Below are positions 45,064 to 53,688 of a stretch of DNA of 64,000 nucleotides, piece by piece. The translations under genes were made by a program, and so were the position numbers. The DNA is taken from assembly GCF_014696385.1 (NCBI RefSeq), contig NZ_JACJQB010000002.1, positions 186,001-250,000 on the forward strand. Reading direction: 5' to 3'. Below the pieces are notes generated by a model. That model was not told where the DNA came from. It worked only from the letters and a program-made list of their open reading frames with translations, and ran no database searches. Numbering within the stretch: the first letter of the stretch is position 1; every line of letters starts with the position of its first letter. The stretch is from Pseudanabaena mucicola FACHB-723. GTDB lineage: Bacteria; Cyanobacteriota; Cyanobacteriia; Pseudanabaenales; Pseudanabaenaceae.

Positions 45064-45499
45064 GCAACTAAACTACAGGCAGAATCTGATGCTGTCAAGC
45101 CACTATACCGTCATGACAGCAATATCTTAATATTTGTTTACAAAACTCAGTTTTGTTCCTATGGCAAATCAAAACTCAAGAGATGCGTTGCGGCGCGAAG
45201 CGGCGCAACGCATCTCTTACATCGGGAAGGCAGTACATTCCCAAGAAACTTATAGAGAAACGCTATTGGATGGATTTATTTTGGGAAATGTATAGCTAAT
45301 GACATTACTGTGATTTACAGGAACAAAGAGGTAAACAACTTAGTCCTGATCTATGTAATCTGCAATACAGCATCACACAATTAAGACATCTAGGGATTGA
45401 GCAAATATAAGCTGAAGTCTAGTTGTTACAAAGGTAATCAAGTTTGCTATCTGTACAATGCTTCGCAATGAACGCATTTCATCTTGAATGGAGTCAGTT
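45064..45499. other. Intergenic region with a GC-rich hairpin
   Basis: No gene is apparent. It contains a 14-bp perfect hairpin at 45179-45217 (arms AGAGATGCGTTGCG and complement, GC-rich apex). The remainder should hold the divergent promoters of the RHH-like gene and the 45500 gene, but no clear elements were identified. Confidence 0.5.
45179..45217. repeat. Isolated GC-rich hairpin
   Basis: A 14-bp perfect stem with an 11-base apex between two divergent genes. It cannot be a gene-end terminator for either neighbour, unlike the other hairpins of this style in the window. Confidence 0.55.
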
Positions 45500-45997
45500 A
45501 TGGATATTCACAAATTCAATAGTCAGTCAGTAATGACTAAATTGGGTTGGGGGGCTTTGACAATGATCCCTGTTGTGTTTGCGATCGCAGTACCAAGTTT
45601 TGCTCAGAGCGTAGTCTCCTTAGGGCGCAATTTTCGTCCTGATCCTGTAGCGATGCAGGCAAGCAGTGGGGGGAATATCAGTCTTGCCAGTATTGCGGGG
45701 ATTGCTGATAATTGCCGAGGGTTTGCGAACACCTTACCAAACCACACAATTAATCTAACTGAAACATTTCCGATGCTTGATTTGTTGGTTTATTCCAACA
45801 ATATTAATGATGATCCAACCATGCTGATTAAAGGCCCGAATGGTATTACTATTTGTGCTGATGACGAATCGGGAGGTCGTAATCCTCAAATTAGTCGTCG
45901 TCTGCCTAAGGGTAGTTATCAGGTTTGGGTTGGCTCCAAGACTGCTAATCAGCAGTTTAGTTATACATTGTCAGTGAGTGAGATACGTCAAAAATGA
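45500..45997 (+). CDS. Secreted protein, first of a tandem pair
   Basis: A 165-residue exported protein. The ATG at 45500 has GGAG 6 bases upstream; another ATG at 45488 is less well placed. A signal peptide ends in VPSFAQS near residue 33. The mature part has FRPDPVAMQASSGGNISL, the paired cysteines C70 region (ADNCRGF) and C117 region (ITICADD), then LPKGSYQVWVGSK and a terminal YTLSVSE strand. The layout resembles the PPC (pre-peptidase C-terminal) beta-sandwich. Its stop overlaps the start of the next gene (ATGA), which encodes a paralogue. Confidence 0.75.
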   Translation: MDIHKFNSQSVMTKLGWGALTMIPVVFAIAVPSFAQSVVSLGRNFRPDPVAMQASSGGNISLASIAGIADNCRGFANTLPNHTINLTETFPMLDLLVYSNNINDDPTMLIKGPNGITICADDESGGRNPQISRRLPKGSYQVWVGSKTANQQFSYTLSVSEIRQK

Positions 45998-46446
45998 AAC
46001 TGTTGAAATTGCCAATGACTTTGCTCGGATTGGCGCTAGCACCGATCTTAATATCAGTTGCGCCAACCATGAGCCAAGAGGCTTTAAAGCCAATTTCGCC
46101 AAAGTTTAGCCCTGACCCTCAAGTTTATGCTGGGCAAACAGGGGGCGATGTGCCTTTGCAGTCACTTGTGATCGGTCAGGCTGATGGCAAGTGCAAAGGA
46201 GTAACACAGCAAAGCCCCAGTCACTCTTTGACAATACAGAAAAATTTTGGATATTTGAATTTAAAAGTATTAGGCGATCGCAATTTATCTTTGTTAGTCA
46301 AAGGTCCCGATGGTATTTACTGTCGTAGTGGGAAAAGCCCTGAATTGGCAGGCGCTTGGTTAGCAGGGAAATATTCCATTTGGGTTGGCTCTGTCGATGG
46401 TGCGCCCACAAACTATAAATTGTCAATCAGCGAAACTAGCCAGTAA
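45994..46446 (+). CDS. Secreted protein, second of a tandem pair
   Basis: A 150-residue exported paralogue of the upstream protein. A signal peptide (hydrophobic run LLGLALAPILISVAP) ends near residue 28. Shared elements are FSPDP near residue 39, GGDVPLQSL, a cysteine in DGKCKGV, LLVKGPDGIYC, and LAGKYSIWVGSVD with a final YKLSISE strand. The overall fold is PPC-like. The four-base overlap with the preceding gene suggests translational coupling and joint function, perhaps as a secreted pair. Role unknown. Confidence 0.72.
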   Translation: MKLLKLPMTLLGLALAPILISVAPTMSQEALKPISPKFSPDPQVYAGQTGGDVPLQSLVIGQADGKCKGVTQQSPSHSLTIQKNFGYLNLKVLGDRNLSLLVKGPDGIYCRSGKSPELAGAWLAGKYSIWVGSVDGAPTNYKLSISETSQ

Positions 46447-46470
46447 TATGCCATCTTTTACTGAATTAAC

Positions 46471-46515
46471 CTAAAAATGCTGATTGCACGCGGCGCGTGC
46501 AATCAGCATTTTTAG
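46471..46515. terminator. Perfect 21-bp bidirectional hairpin
   Basis: A 21-bp perfect stem with loop GGC between convergent genes. The arm starts CTAAAAATGCTGATTGCACG. It includes the stop codon of the - strand binding-protein gene and carries A/T runs on both sides, so it should act in both directions. Confidence 0.8.
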
Positions 46516-48176
46516 ATCTTGGATAGATTCCAGTAAGGTAATTGCTGGTTTGGTTCGACTCTTGTACCCTTGACTCCTTTCTGAGCAAAGGCATATTCCT
46601 TGTTTTGCCATAGCGGAATAAACGGTACATCCTGAGCCAAAATGAGTTGAATTTTTTGGAGAATCTGTAAACGCTTGTTTTGATCAAGCTCTTTACGTTG
46701 GGCGGCAATTAACTGATTGACCTCTGGATTGCTATAAAATGAGCCTTGAAATTGACTACTACCCTTGGTACAGCGACCAGCTTCAGCTTCTTCACATTCT
46801 AAGAATGGTTTGATGTAATTGTCGGCATCAAGGATGTCTGGAATCCAATCTAACAGATAGGTCGGGTAGACTCCCTTATCGATAAAGGCATAACCGACAG
46901 TGTTTTCAACTCGTTCGGTTTTGATTTGCAAAATTTTGCCAACATTTTTTTGGATTGATGCTCTCAGGGTGCTAGCAATCAAGTCACCATTGCCACCATA
47001 TTTGGGAGAATACCAAATTGAAACTTGGACAGGGTTCGCGTCGCTATAGCCAGCAGACTCTAGGAGCTGTCTGGCAAGTTTGCCATTGCCATCGGAGCCA
47101 TAACGCTCGGCAAAGACAGGTTGGGACTCCGTAAAAGAGCTAGGAATAAGACTATAGAGCGGGGCGCGTTGATTGAAAAAGATGCGTGACTCTAGAGTGG
47201 GGCGGTCAATGGCGGCGGCGAGGGCTTGACGGACACGGACATCATTGAGTGGTGGCTGTTGGGTATTGATCACCATGTAGAGGATGGTTGCACCTTGACC
47301 AGAGGCAATTGTCCAGCCATTCTCTTGCGCGTTGGCTTGGACATTCTTGACTTGCGTTGGGGTCAAGGTTTGAAAGGCGACATCAACAGCACCTGTTTTG
47401 AAGGCATTCAGCAGATTGGAATTGGAAGAGAAAAATTGGATGTCAACTCCCTTATTGACTGGTTTATTGCCCCAATAGTCAGGAAAAGCATCAAGGCGCA
47501 GGTAGCTGCCTTCTACAAACTGAGTGACTTGATAGGGCCCTGTACCAACTAGCTTGTCGGGGAGAAAAGAAAGTGCGCCTGTTTTTTCATCTTTGATATT
47601 TTTATATACCTGTGGTGATACTGCGGCAGCTCCTGTAAAGGCAAGGAATTTCGGAAAAAATTGCAGGGGTTGTTTGAGTTTGAAAACCAGCTCAGTTGCA
47701 CTAGGCGCAAGGATTTCCGCGATTACATCACCTAATATGTATGATGGTGTTCCCTTGGCATTAATAAAACGGTCTAGGGAAAATTTCATCGCATAGGCAT
47801 TGAAATTAGTGCGATCGTGAAACTTAATGCCAGTACGGACGGGGATGGTATAGGTCAGACCATCTTCGCTCACCTTAGGCATGTCAGCCGCTAGCTGAGG
47901 AACAATTTCGTTAGAGCCTTCTTTGTAGGTATAGAGGCGTTCGAGGGTGTTGTAAAAAACGTTGCTGATAAAGAATTCGTTGGCATCGGCAGGATCAAGG
48001 GTGCGAATTTTGCTAGTTGTGCCTAAAACTATCCGCTCATTTGTGCGATCGCTAATTCCCAATTTATTGCTATTGATCGCTTTACCATTGTTGATGTTGT
48101 TACAAGCAACTAGGGTGGTTAGGGTAATTAGGGCGATTGCAAACCAAGTAAAAGAGCGACGCAGCAAATATTTCAT
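46512..48176 (-). CDS. Family 5 (peptide/nickel-type) ABC substrate-binding lipoprotein
   Basis: A 554-residue periplasmic binding protein of solute-binding family 5 (DppA/OppA/NikA type). The signal peptide ends in TTLVACNN, with the lipidated cysteine at residue 25. Typical blocks are DPADANEFFISNVFYNTLERLY near residue 61, LTYTIPVRTGIKFHD near 107, GTGPYQVTQF near residue 211 and DVRVRQALAAAIDR near 308. No permease or ATPase genes adjoin it. The ligand, probably a peptide or small organic molecule, cannot be read from the sequence. Confidence 0.9.
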   Translation of the reverse strand: MKYLLRRSFTWFAIALITLTTLVACNNINNGKAINSNKLGISDRTNERIVLGTTSKIRTLDPADANEFFISNVFYNTLERLYTYKEGSNEIVPQLAADMPKVSEDGLTYTIPVRTGIKFHDRTNFNAYAMKFSLDRFINAKGTPSYILGDVIAEILAPSATELVFKLKQPLQFFPKFLAFTGAAAVSPQVYKNIKDEKTGALSFLPDKLVGTGPYQVTQFVEGSYLRLDAFPDYWGNKPVNKGVDIQFFSSNSNLLNAFKTGAVDVAFQTLTPTQVKNVQANAQENGWTIASGQGATILYMVINTQQPPLNDVRVRQALAAAIDRPTLESRIFFNQRAPLYSLIPSSFTESQPVFAERYGSDGNGKLARQLLESAGYSDANPVQVSIWYSPKYGGNGDLIASTLRASIQKNVGKILQIKTERVENTVGYAFIDKGVYPTYLLDWIPDILDADNYIKPFLECEEAEAGRCTKGSSQFQGSFYSNPEVNQLIAAQRKELDQNKRLQILQKIQLILAQDVPFIPLWQNKEYAFAQKGVKGTRVEPNQQLPYWNLSKI

Positions 48177-48356
48177 TGATCTGTTTAGCCGAAAGTATAA
48201 CTGGATGTCTTACTGCTAAATCTTCTCACAATGTCGGAACGATTTTATGGTTTCTCAAGCCAAACCGTAAGGGCAGTCAACGGATGGTCTTTACCGTAAA
48301 GGATTTGTATTTTAAACTTTGCTATTCTAGATTATCTTCGCTCACTGGAGAAATTG

Positions 48357-48863
48357 ATGCTGCGTATTCTCAGTCTTTCTAATTTGTTCTTGGTGATCTG
48401 CATGAGTTTATCTACATGTACTGCGATCGCAAATCCGCCAAATAAACAAGATGCAATTGTCCAAGTTAGTAGTTCTGTCAAATCAAAGCAAAAACTTGCC
48501 AGAGATCTGCTGATTGAATTAGGTATTAGTACAAAGTATGATTTGTCGTTCTGGAATAGTGTGGATATTTCCTACGGCACAGGAACTAGAACCAAATTTA
48601 GCGAGTGGCTGTATCGGACTCTGGTAAAAGTTGCAGGATGGCAGTATGTAGAGGCTAAATATATAGAAAGATTGAGCGCTAATTTCTCGGAGCAGGAACT
48701 AAAGGAATTACTGGAATTAGCTAAACAACCATTGATGAAGAAGTTGTTGAAAACAGAGTTGCAAGCCTATGAAGATACGGCTGAGAAAAGAGCAAGACTT
48801 CTTTTTCAAGCATGGGAAGATTACAATGCAGGAAAAATCAATTTGCCCCCCGATCTCAAATAA
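48357..48863 (+). CDS. DUF2059-like exported protein
   Basis: A 168-residue exported protein. The ATG at 48357 follows GGAG at 6 bases. A signal peptide runs to about residue 25 (TCTAIANPP). The helical C-terminal half contains FSEQELKELLELAKQPLMKKLLK near residue 117, which resembles the DUF2059 pattern of tandem helices. Function unknown. It stands alone, divergent from the binding-protein gene and convergent with the A-type Fe-S gene. Confidence 0.7.
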   Translation: MLRILSLSNLFLVICMSLSTCTAIANPPNKQDAIVQVSSSVKSKQKLARDLLIELGISTKYDLSFWNSVDISYGTGTRTKFSEWLYRTLVKVAGWQYVEAKYIERLSANFSEQELKELLELAKQPLMKKLLKTELQAYEDTAEKRARLLFQAWEDYNAGKINLPPDLK

Positions 48864-48891
48864 ATGTAGCGTTTTGAGCTGAATTAAACCA

Positions 48892-48932
48892 AAAAAGAGA
48901 GTGGCGGCGCTTCACGCCGCCACTCTCTTTTT
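48892..48932. terminator. Perfect 18-bp bidirectional hairpin
   Basis: An 18-bp perfect stem (AAAAAGAGAGTGGCGGCG and complement), loop CTTCA, with A and T runs at either end, between convergent genes. A bidirectional terminator. Confidence 0.85.
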
Positions 48933-48945
48933 GAGCTTAAAGAAA

Positions 48946-49299
48946 TTAGCTGCAAGCTACTGGTGCGCCAACTTCTTTGGGCGTAGCAAAGGAAGTACCA
49001 CAACTGCAAGACTTGCTAGCATTGGGATTGCGAAAACGGAAGCCACCACCAAGTAGATCTTCGGTGTAGTCTAGTTCTAGCCCCTGCAATTGAGGCAAGT
49101 TGCTATTGTTGATCACAATCTGGACACCGTTATATTCATACTGAACATCATCGGTTTCTAGTTGATCCACAAAATCCATCAAGTACGACAGACCAGAACA
49201 ACCACCTTGCTTGATGCCTAAACGTAGGGGTGCTGTGGTAGCACGTTGGCTTTGCAGGTTTCTGACGCGAGCAATTGCCGCATCGGTGAGAGTAATCAT
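48946..49299 (-). CDS. A-type iron-sulfur carrier protein (HesB/IscA/SufA family)
   Basis: A 117-residue A-type carrier that binds or transfers Fe-S clusters during cofactor assembly. The three conserved cysteines are present in GGCSGLSY (near residue 33) and SCSCGTSF (near residue 97), together with GGGFRFRNPNA. The length and the start MITLTDAAIARV match the family. No suf genes are adjacent; a stand-alone copy is common in cyanobacteria. Confidence 0.93.
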   Translation of the reverse strand: MITLTDAAIARVRNLQSQRATTAPLRLGIKQGGCSGLSYLMDFVDQLETDDVQYEYNGVQIVINNSNLPQLQGLELDYTEDLLGGGFRFRNPNASKSCSCGTSFATPKEVGAPVACS

Positions 49300-49338
49300 A
49301 TGAAATTTTCCTATGGATGAACTGGGCTAAGAGCAATA

Positions 49339-49551
49339 TTAGTCTTCTAGTAGAACAAGTGCAATACTCGCTAGGGAAACATTGGTGTAGCCAGCAACTT
49401 TGGCAGCTTTATAAAAAGGCTTAGTAAGAGGACATTTGTGAACGCCGAATAAACGCACACCCTGATCTAACAAAAGTCCAGTTTTGAAATGAAAATTGCG
49501 ATGTAGTTTGATCGCCTTAGCCAGTGTGGATTTTGTTTTACAGCAGACCAT
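49339..49551 (-). CDS. Small conserved-looking protein, unknown
   Basis: A 70-residue frame preceded by GGAG at 8 bases. The sequence is basic in the first half (KTKSTLAKAIKLHRNFHFK), has one further cysteine in VHKCPLTK, and ends in a mixed hydrophobic segment (YTNVSLASIALVLLED). It lies between the A-type Fe-S gene (same strand, 39 bp downstream) and the divergent aminotransferase. No family was recognised. Ribosome site and composition favour a real gene. Confidence 0.45.
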   Translation of the reverse strand: MVCCKTKSTLAKAIKLHRNFHFKTGLLLDQGVRLFGVHKCPLTKPFYKAAKVAGYTNVSLASIALVLLED

Positions 49552-49684
49552 TATGTTTCTCCGAAATAATCTCGACTTTTGACAACTGTCTCTATGTTAA
49601 CGCTAGTTCGAGTGAAGCTGTAGATAATAGAATGGACGGCACTACGCGCCAGTTACTCTCTACTTACTTAATATTTGCGAAGTT

Positions 49685-50857
49685 ATGCAATTTGCCGATC
49701 GCCTTCAGCCTCTTCAGTCAAACGTATTTGCGGATATGGATATTGCCAAAAGTCGGGCTAAAGCCGCAGGGATGGCAGTCATTGACCTATCGCTAGGTTC
49801 GTCTGATCTGCCAACTGATCGGTTTATTTTAGATGCGATCGCAGAAGCACTCAATGATCCGCAGACCCATGGATATTCGCTATTTGGCAGCACTTTGGAC
49901 TTTCGGGAGGCTGTGGCAGCATGGATCAAGCAAAGATTTAATTTAGAGGTTGATTCAGAAACAGAAATATTGCCATTGATCGGTTCGCAGGAAGGTACAG
50001 CTCATTTACCATTGGCGCTACTCAATCCTAATGATTTTGCACTGCTGCAAGATCCCGGATATCCATCACATTATGGGGGCGTGCATTTGGCTTGTGGAGA
50101 GGTGTATGGGATGCCCTTGCTGGCAGAAAATAATTTTTTGCCAGTATTCACGGATATCCCTGAGACGGTACTAGCACAGTCAAAAATGATGGTGTTGAGC
50201 TATCCGCACAATCCGACTACGGCAACGGCTTCGCTGGAATTTTTGCAGTCGGCTGTAAGTTTTTGTCAGCAGCACCAGATTGCTTTGGTACATGACTTTC
50301 CCTATTTAGATCTAGTTTTTGGTAATTCCCCACCGCCCTCAGTTTTACAGGCTGATTGCGATCGCAAAATCAGTATTGAATTTTTTACAATGTCCAAATC
50401 CTATAACATGGGCGGTTTTCGGGTGGGATTCGCCGTGGGCAATCGGGATTTGATTAGAGCCTTGCGCCAAGTGAAAGCTGTTGTCGATTTCAATCAATAT
50501 CAAGGCATTATGAGGGGGGCAATCAAAGCCTTGGCAGCCGATCACGCTCCGATTGAGCAGGTGGTGGCAACCTTTAAAAAACGTCGTGATGTGATGATCG
50601 CTGCCCTCAATGCGATTGGATGGAAAGTACCAAAGCCCAACGCAACTATGTATTTATGGGCAAAGTTACCCGATCGCTATGCCGATGATTCGGTTAAATT
50701 TTGCTTAGATTTGATTGCTAGCAAAGGAGTTGCTTTGTCCCCAGGTTCAGGTTTTGGTAAACATGGTGAGGGTTATGTGCGCTTTGCCTTGGTACATTCC
50801 CCTGAAGTTTTGCAAACCGCCGCCGCAAAAATTGGCGAGTTTCTAACCCAAAAATAA
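49685..50857 (+). CDS. PLP-dependent class I/II aminotransferase
   Basis: A 390-residue fold-type I aminotransferase, closest in style to the LL-diaminopimelate/succinyl-diaminopimelate aminotransferase group. The start MQFADRLQPLQSNVFADMD and VIDLSLGSSDLPTD near residue 33 are typical. The PLP lysine is in FFTMSKSYNMGGFRVGFAVG near residue 234. SYPHNPTTATAS holds the cofactor Asn, and the substrate Arg lies in YVRFALVH near the end. The exact substrate is unsure. The 3' end lies within a long hairpin shared with the convergent M48 gene. Confidence 0.88.
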   Translation: MQFADRLQPLQSNVFADMDIAKSRAKAAGMAVIDLSLGSSDLPTDRFILDAIAEALNDPQTHGYSLFGSTLDFREAVAAWIKQRFNLEVDSETEILPLIGSQEGTAHLPLALLNPNDFALLQDPGYPSHYGGVHLACGEVYGMPLLAENNFLPVFTDIPETVLAQSKMMVLSYPHNPTTATASLEFLQSAVSFCQQHQIALVHDFPYLDLVFGNSPPPSVLQADCDRKISIEFFTMSKSYNMGGFRVGFAVGNRDLIRALRQVKAVVDFNQYQGIMRGAIKALAADHAPIEQVVATFKKRRDVMIAALNAIGWKVPKPNATMYLWAKLPDRYADDSVKFCLDLIASKGVALSPGSGFGKHGEGYVRFALVHSPEVLQTAAAKIGEFLTQK

Positions 50858-50897
50858 ATAAAGGCGGCGCGATGCGCCGCCTTTATTTATTTTTGGG
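50847..50897. terminator. Perfect 24-bp hairpin over the aminotransferase stop
   Basis: A 24-bp perfect stem with a 3-base loop (GAT); arms CCCAAAAATAAATAAAGGCG plus CGC and complement. It includes the last codons and stop of the + strand aminotransferase gene and ends 1 bp before the stop of the convergent M48 gene. Confidence 0.85.
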
Positions 50898-50898
50898 G

Positions 50899-51795
50899 TT
50901 AACGGAATCGTGAACGCCAAATTCTTTGATATTCGGTATCATTCAGACCACCCGCAGTTCTGAGATTGTTAGATTGAATGGTGCGATTGAGCGCAGAAAT
51001 ACGTTCGCCAGTCGCAGGGTGAGAGCTTAAAAATTCGGGGGGTCTACCACCTGCACTAGATAACTTTTGCATAAAGGTAGGCATAGCACTGGCGGCAAAA
51101 CCAGCTTTGGTGATATTTAGCAAACCACGGCGGTCGGCATCAAACTCCGCTTCACGACTGTTGGGCAATCTTAGTGCCAGATCTACACCGATACCAACTA
51201 AACGATCATCACCAACCCCTGCAATATTAGCGATTCCCTGTGCGATCGCAGTTTGGCGCATTTGCTCTAGGGCATGGCGACCTGAAATATGTCCCATTTC
51301 GTGACCAATAACACTCGCTAACTGTGCCACATTGTCAGCCGCAGAGATTGTTCCCGTATTGATATAGACAAATCCACCCATGGTGGCAAAGGCATTGATG
51401 TTGTTGTCGTCAACGACACGGAAGGTATAGGGAATATTGGGGCGATCGCTAGTGCGGACGAGCATCTGTCCGAGACGGCTGACCAAGGCATTGGCGGCGC
51501 GGTCTTGGCTAATTCTGACTTCTTGCTGGATTTGACGATCAATCTGTTGACCTAAGGAAACCTCATCATTGTCTCCAATATTGGAAAGCTGAATAACCTG
51601 AATTGCCGATGGCAAAACCCGCAACAGATCAGATAAATCAAGAGCCTTTGCCATCAATGGATTGAGGGACACCGCCACCAATAGTGACATAATCGCTGCG
51701 ATCGCAAACTTCCATGGCTGAAATCCTTGAAATTTGTGACTTTTGCCTATCGACTGTTTAATCAGACTTGTTAAATTTGCGATCGATCTTTTCAT
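50899..51795 (-). CDS. M48 family metalloprotease
   Basis: A 298-residue protein with an N-terminal hydrophobic anchor or signal (FAIAAIMSLLVAVSLNPLMAKAL, residues 31-53) and a periplasmic M48 zinc peptidase domain. The active site is VIGHEMGHISGRHALEQ near residue 164, with the third ligand Glu in SREAEFDADRRG near residue 214. It resembles the BepA/LoiP-type M48 proteases that act in envelope quality control, but lacks the TPR extension of BepA. It is convergent with the aminotransferase gene. Confidence 0.9.
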   Translation of the reverse strand: MKRSIANLTSLIKQSIGKSHKFQGFQPWKFAIAAIMSLLVAVSLNPLMAKALDLSDLLRVLPSAIQVIQLSNIGDNDEVSLGQQIDRQIQQEVRISQDRAANALVSRLGQMLVRTSDRPNIPYTFRVVDDNNINAFATMGGFVYINTGTISAADNVAQLASVIGHEMGHISGRHALEQMRQTAIAQGIANIAGVGDDRLVGIGVDLALRLPNSREAEFDADRRGLLNITKAGFAASAMPTFMQKLSSAGGRPPEFLSSHPATGERISALNRTIQSNNLRTAGGLNDTEYQRIWRSRFR

Positions 51796-52164
51796 AGTGT
51801 AATTACCTCAAGCTTTCCTAATCTTCTATGTATGCGATTTGCTTAACTGTGCGGCTGTTATTTCCCTATCACCCAAACCCCTCTCAGAAAATAAACTCTC
51901 AATACTAAATTCTATAATTTTCGCTTACTTATACCAATTCACGGACAAATTCACGAAAGTGTATCCATACTTTTGCAAATTAAAGACTAAACCCTGACAG
52001 GGTTTTCCAAACTAATAAATAGCATAGCCATTTTTAGTTTTTATTAGGCATATCTATTGACGTGCAAAGGTGAGAAAAGTTGCCAAATCTGAATTTATGG
52101 GATTCGATCATATTTTTGGTAATTTCTACTATAATTAAGTTCTAGTAAACAAGTGAGGCAAACT
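51796..52164. other. Intergenic region carrying repeat copy C
   Basis: The divergent promoter region between the M48 gene and nadA. It contains the dispersed repeat copy at 51953-52040 and no credible reading frame. Promoter elements could not be fixed. Confidence 0.5.
51953..52040 (+). repeat. Dispersed repeat, copy C
   Basis: About 88 bp related to copies A and B: starts CGAAAGTGTATCCATACTTT, continues GCAAATTAAAGACTAAACCC, and ends with TAGCATAGCCATTTTTAGTTTT. An internal CCCTG/CAGGG inverted repeat is peculiar to this copy. It is the most diverged of the three. Confidence 0.55.
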
Positions 52165-53154
52165 GTGTTTCTCACCGCTCCCCAGCCTAAACAACTTGAT
52201 CGACCAGTCGTTGAAACTCCTATTCCAAGGGACTTATTCGCTGCGATCGCCGATCTCAAAAAAGAACTTAATGCCGTCATTTTGGCGCATTATTACCAAG
52301 ATCCTGATCTCCAAGACATTGCCGACTACATTGGCGATTCTCTCGGTCTATCACAGGCGGCAGTTAATTGCCAAGCCGATGTGATTGTATTCTTGGGCGT
52401 ACATTTCATGGCAGAAACGGCAAAAATCTTGAACCCAAATAAATTGGTGTTGTTGCCAGATCTTGACGCGGGTTGTTCCCTAGCTGATAGTTGCCCCCCC
52501 GATCGCTTTGCTGCCTTCAAAGCCGAACATCCTGATCATTTGGTAATTTCCTACATAAATTGCTCGGCAGACATCAAAGCCCTTAGTGATATTATCTGCA
52601 CCAGTGCCAACGCCGTCTCCATCGTCAATCAAATCCCTGAAGATCAGCCAATTATTTTTGCACCCGATCGCAATCTGGGACGCTATGTGAGCGAGCAGAC
52701 AGGCCGAGATATGGTTTTGTGGGATGGAGCTTGTGTTGTCCATGAAATCTTTTCGGAACGCAAGTTGGTTGAGCTAAAACTGAGTCATCCACAAGCAGAA
52801 ATTATTGCCCATCCTGAATGCGAGGCAAATGTATTGCGCCATGCCGACTTTATTGGCTCGACGACAGGATTACTAAAATATGTACAAAGAAGCGAATGCC
52901 AAGAGTTCATCGTTGTGACTGAGTCTGGTGTGATTCACCAAATGCAAAAGGCAACACCGATGAAAAAATTTATTCCTGCGCCTCCAAATAGCAATTGTGC
53001 CTGTAATGAATGCCCCTACATGCGTCTCAACACCTTAGAAAAGGTATATTTGATCATGAAAAATCGCTCACCTGAAATCATCCTTGATGAATCAATTCGC
53101 CAAGCAGCATTGAAGCCAATGCAAAGAATGTTAGAAATGTCTAATACCAAATAA
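52165..53154 (+). CDS. nadA: Quinolinate synthase NadA
   Basis: Condenses iminoaspartate with dihydroxyacetone phosphate to form quinolinate in NAD synthesis, using a 4Fe-4S cluster. The 329-residue product has [26 protein letters not shown] near residue 31, a cysteine in [21 protein letters not shown] near residue 128 and a C-terminal [10 protein letters not shown] cluster motif near residue 276. The GTG at 52165 (MFLTAPQP) has GAGG at 6 bases; an upstream GTG at 52153 is possible. Length and motifs are typical. Confidence 0.93.
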   Translation: MFLTAPQPKQLDRPVVETPIPRDLFAAIADLKKELNAVILAHYYQDPDLQDIADYIGDSLGLSQAAVNCQADVIVFLGVHFMAETAKILNPNKLVLLPDLDAGCSLADSCPPDRFAAFKAEHPDHLVISYINCSADIKALSDIICTSANAVSIVNQIPEDQPIIFAPDRNLGRYVSEQTGRDMVLWDGACVVHEIFSERKLVELKLSHPQAEIIAHPECEANVLRHADFIGSTTGLLKYVQRSECQEFIVVTESGVIHQMQKATPMKKFIPAPPNSNCACNECPYMRLNTLEKVYLIMKNRSPEIILDESIRQAALKPMQRMLEMSNTK

Positions 53155-53184
53155 AGAAATAATGCGCCATTTCTTTATCTGGTA
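53145..53184. terminator. Hairpin over the nadA stop codon
   Basis: A 16-bp stem with one mismatch (TACCAAATAAAGAAAT / ATTTCTTTATCTGGTA) and loop AATGCGCC; it includes the last two codons and stop of nadA. It is followed 33 bp later by an even longer palindrome. Confidence 0.65.
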
Positions 53185-53217
53185 TAAATGGCTATAGCCA
53201 TAAAAAATTTAGAAACC

Positions 53218-53268
53218 AATAAAAACAGGGATGCCATACTTACTAAGTATGGCATCCCTGTTTTTATT
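53218..53268. terminator. 51-nt perfect palindrome between nadA and the small gene
   Basis: A perfect inverted repeat with 25-bp arms around a single central base. The arm reads AATAAAAACAGGGATGCCAT then ACTTA. With A-rich and T-rich ends it is an excellent bidirectional terminator, downstream of nadA on + and of the 59-residue gene on -. Confidence 0.85.
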
Positions 53269-53297
53269 AGATTAGGCCTTTATATCACAATAGTGAA

Positions 53298-53477
53298 TTA
53301 TTTATACAAAACTGCGTTTTGGTTTTCCTGCTTCGTAAAATGCTTGTATTGCCGATGATGGATAATCAACTCGTCTAAAAGTTTCTGCACTAGGTTCCAG
53401 TCGGCAAAACCGTGACTAGTCTCGGCGATGATTTGTTGACGGAGTGTTCTCACTTGTTGCAGATTCGCTTGAGTCAT
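53298..53477 (-). CDS. Small 59-residue protein, unknown
   Basis: An open frame of 59 codons from ATG 53477 to TAA 53298. The translation begins MTQANLQQVRTLRQQIIAET and continues with helical, charged segments (GFADWNLVQKLLDELIIHHR) to a basic end. The composition is that of a folded helical protein. It is followed directly by the long palindrome at 53218-53268, which would be its terminator. The ribosome site is weak. No family recognised. Confidence 0.5.
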   Translation of the reverse strand: MTQANLQQVRTLRQQIIAETSHGFADWNLVQKLLDELIIHHRQYKHFTKQENQNAVLYK

Positions 53478-53688
53478 ATTTTCATCTGGTTATCTCAACT
53501 AAGATAAATCTACAGCCACATACCGATAATGTTTGGTATCGCAGGACTCAAAAAACGATATATGTATGCAGATCATCATATTTAACTGAATGGGCGGAAT
53601 GCTCTACTTGGCAATCCCTCCCCTTGATTGTCGATGCAATGGCATACTGGGAATTAGCAAGTTACTTTTAAGCAGGGAAACCTAATTA

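Noticed and set aside
53444-53671. 75-residue + strand frame before the UPF0367 gene
   Set aside because: Starts at a GTG without a ribosome site and overlaps the better-supported - strand 59-residue gene; the C-terminal part looks somewhat protein-like, so a remnant of a lost gene is possible.
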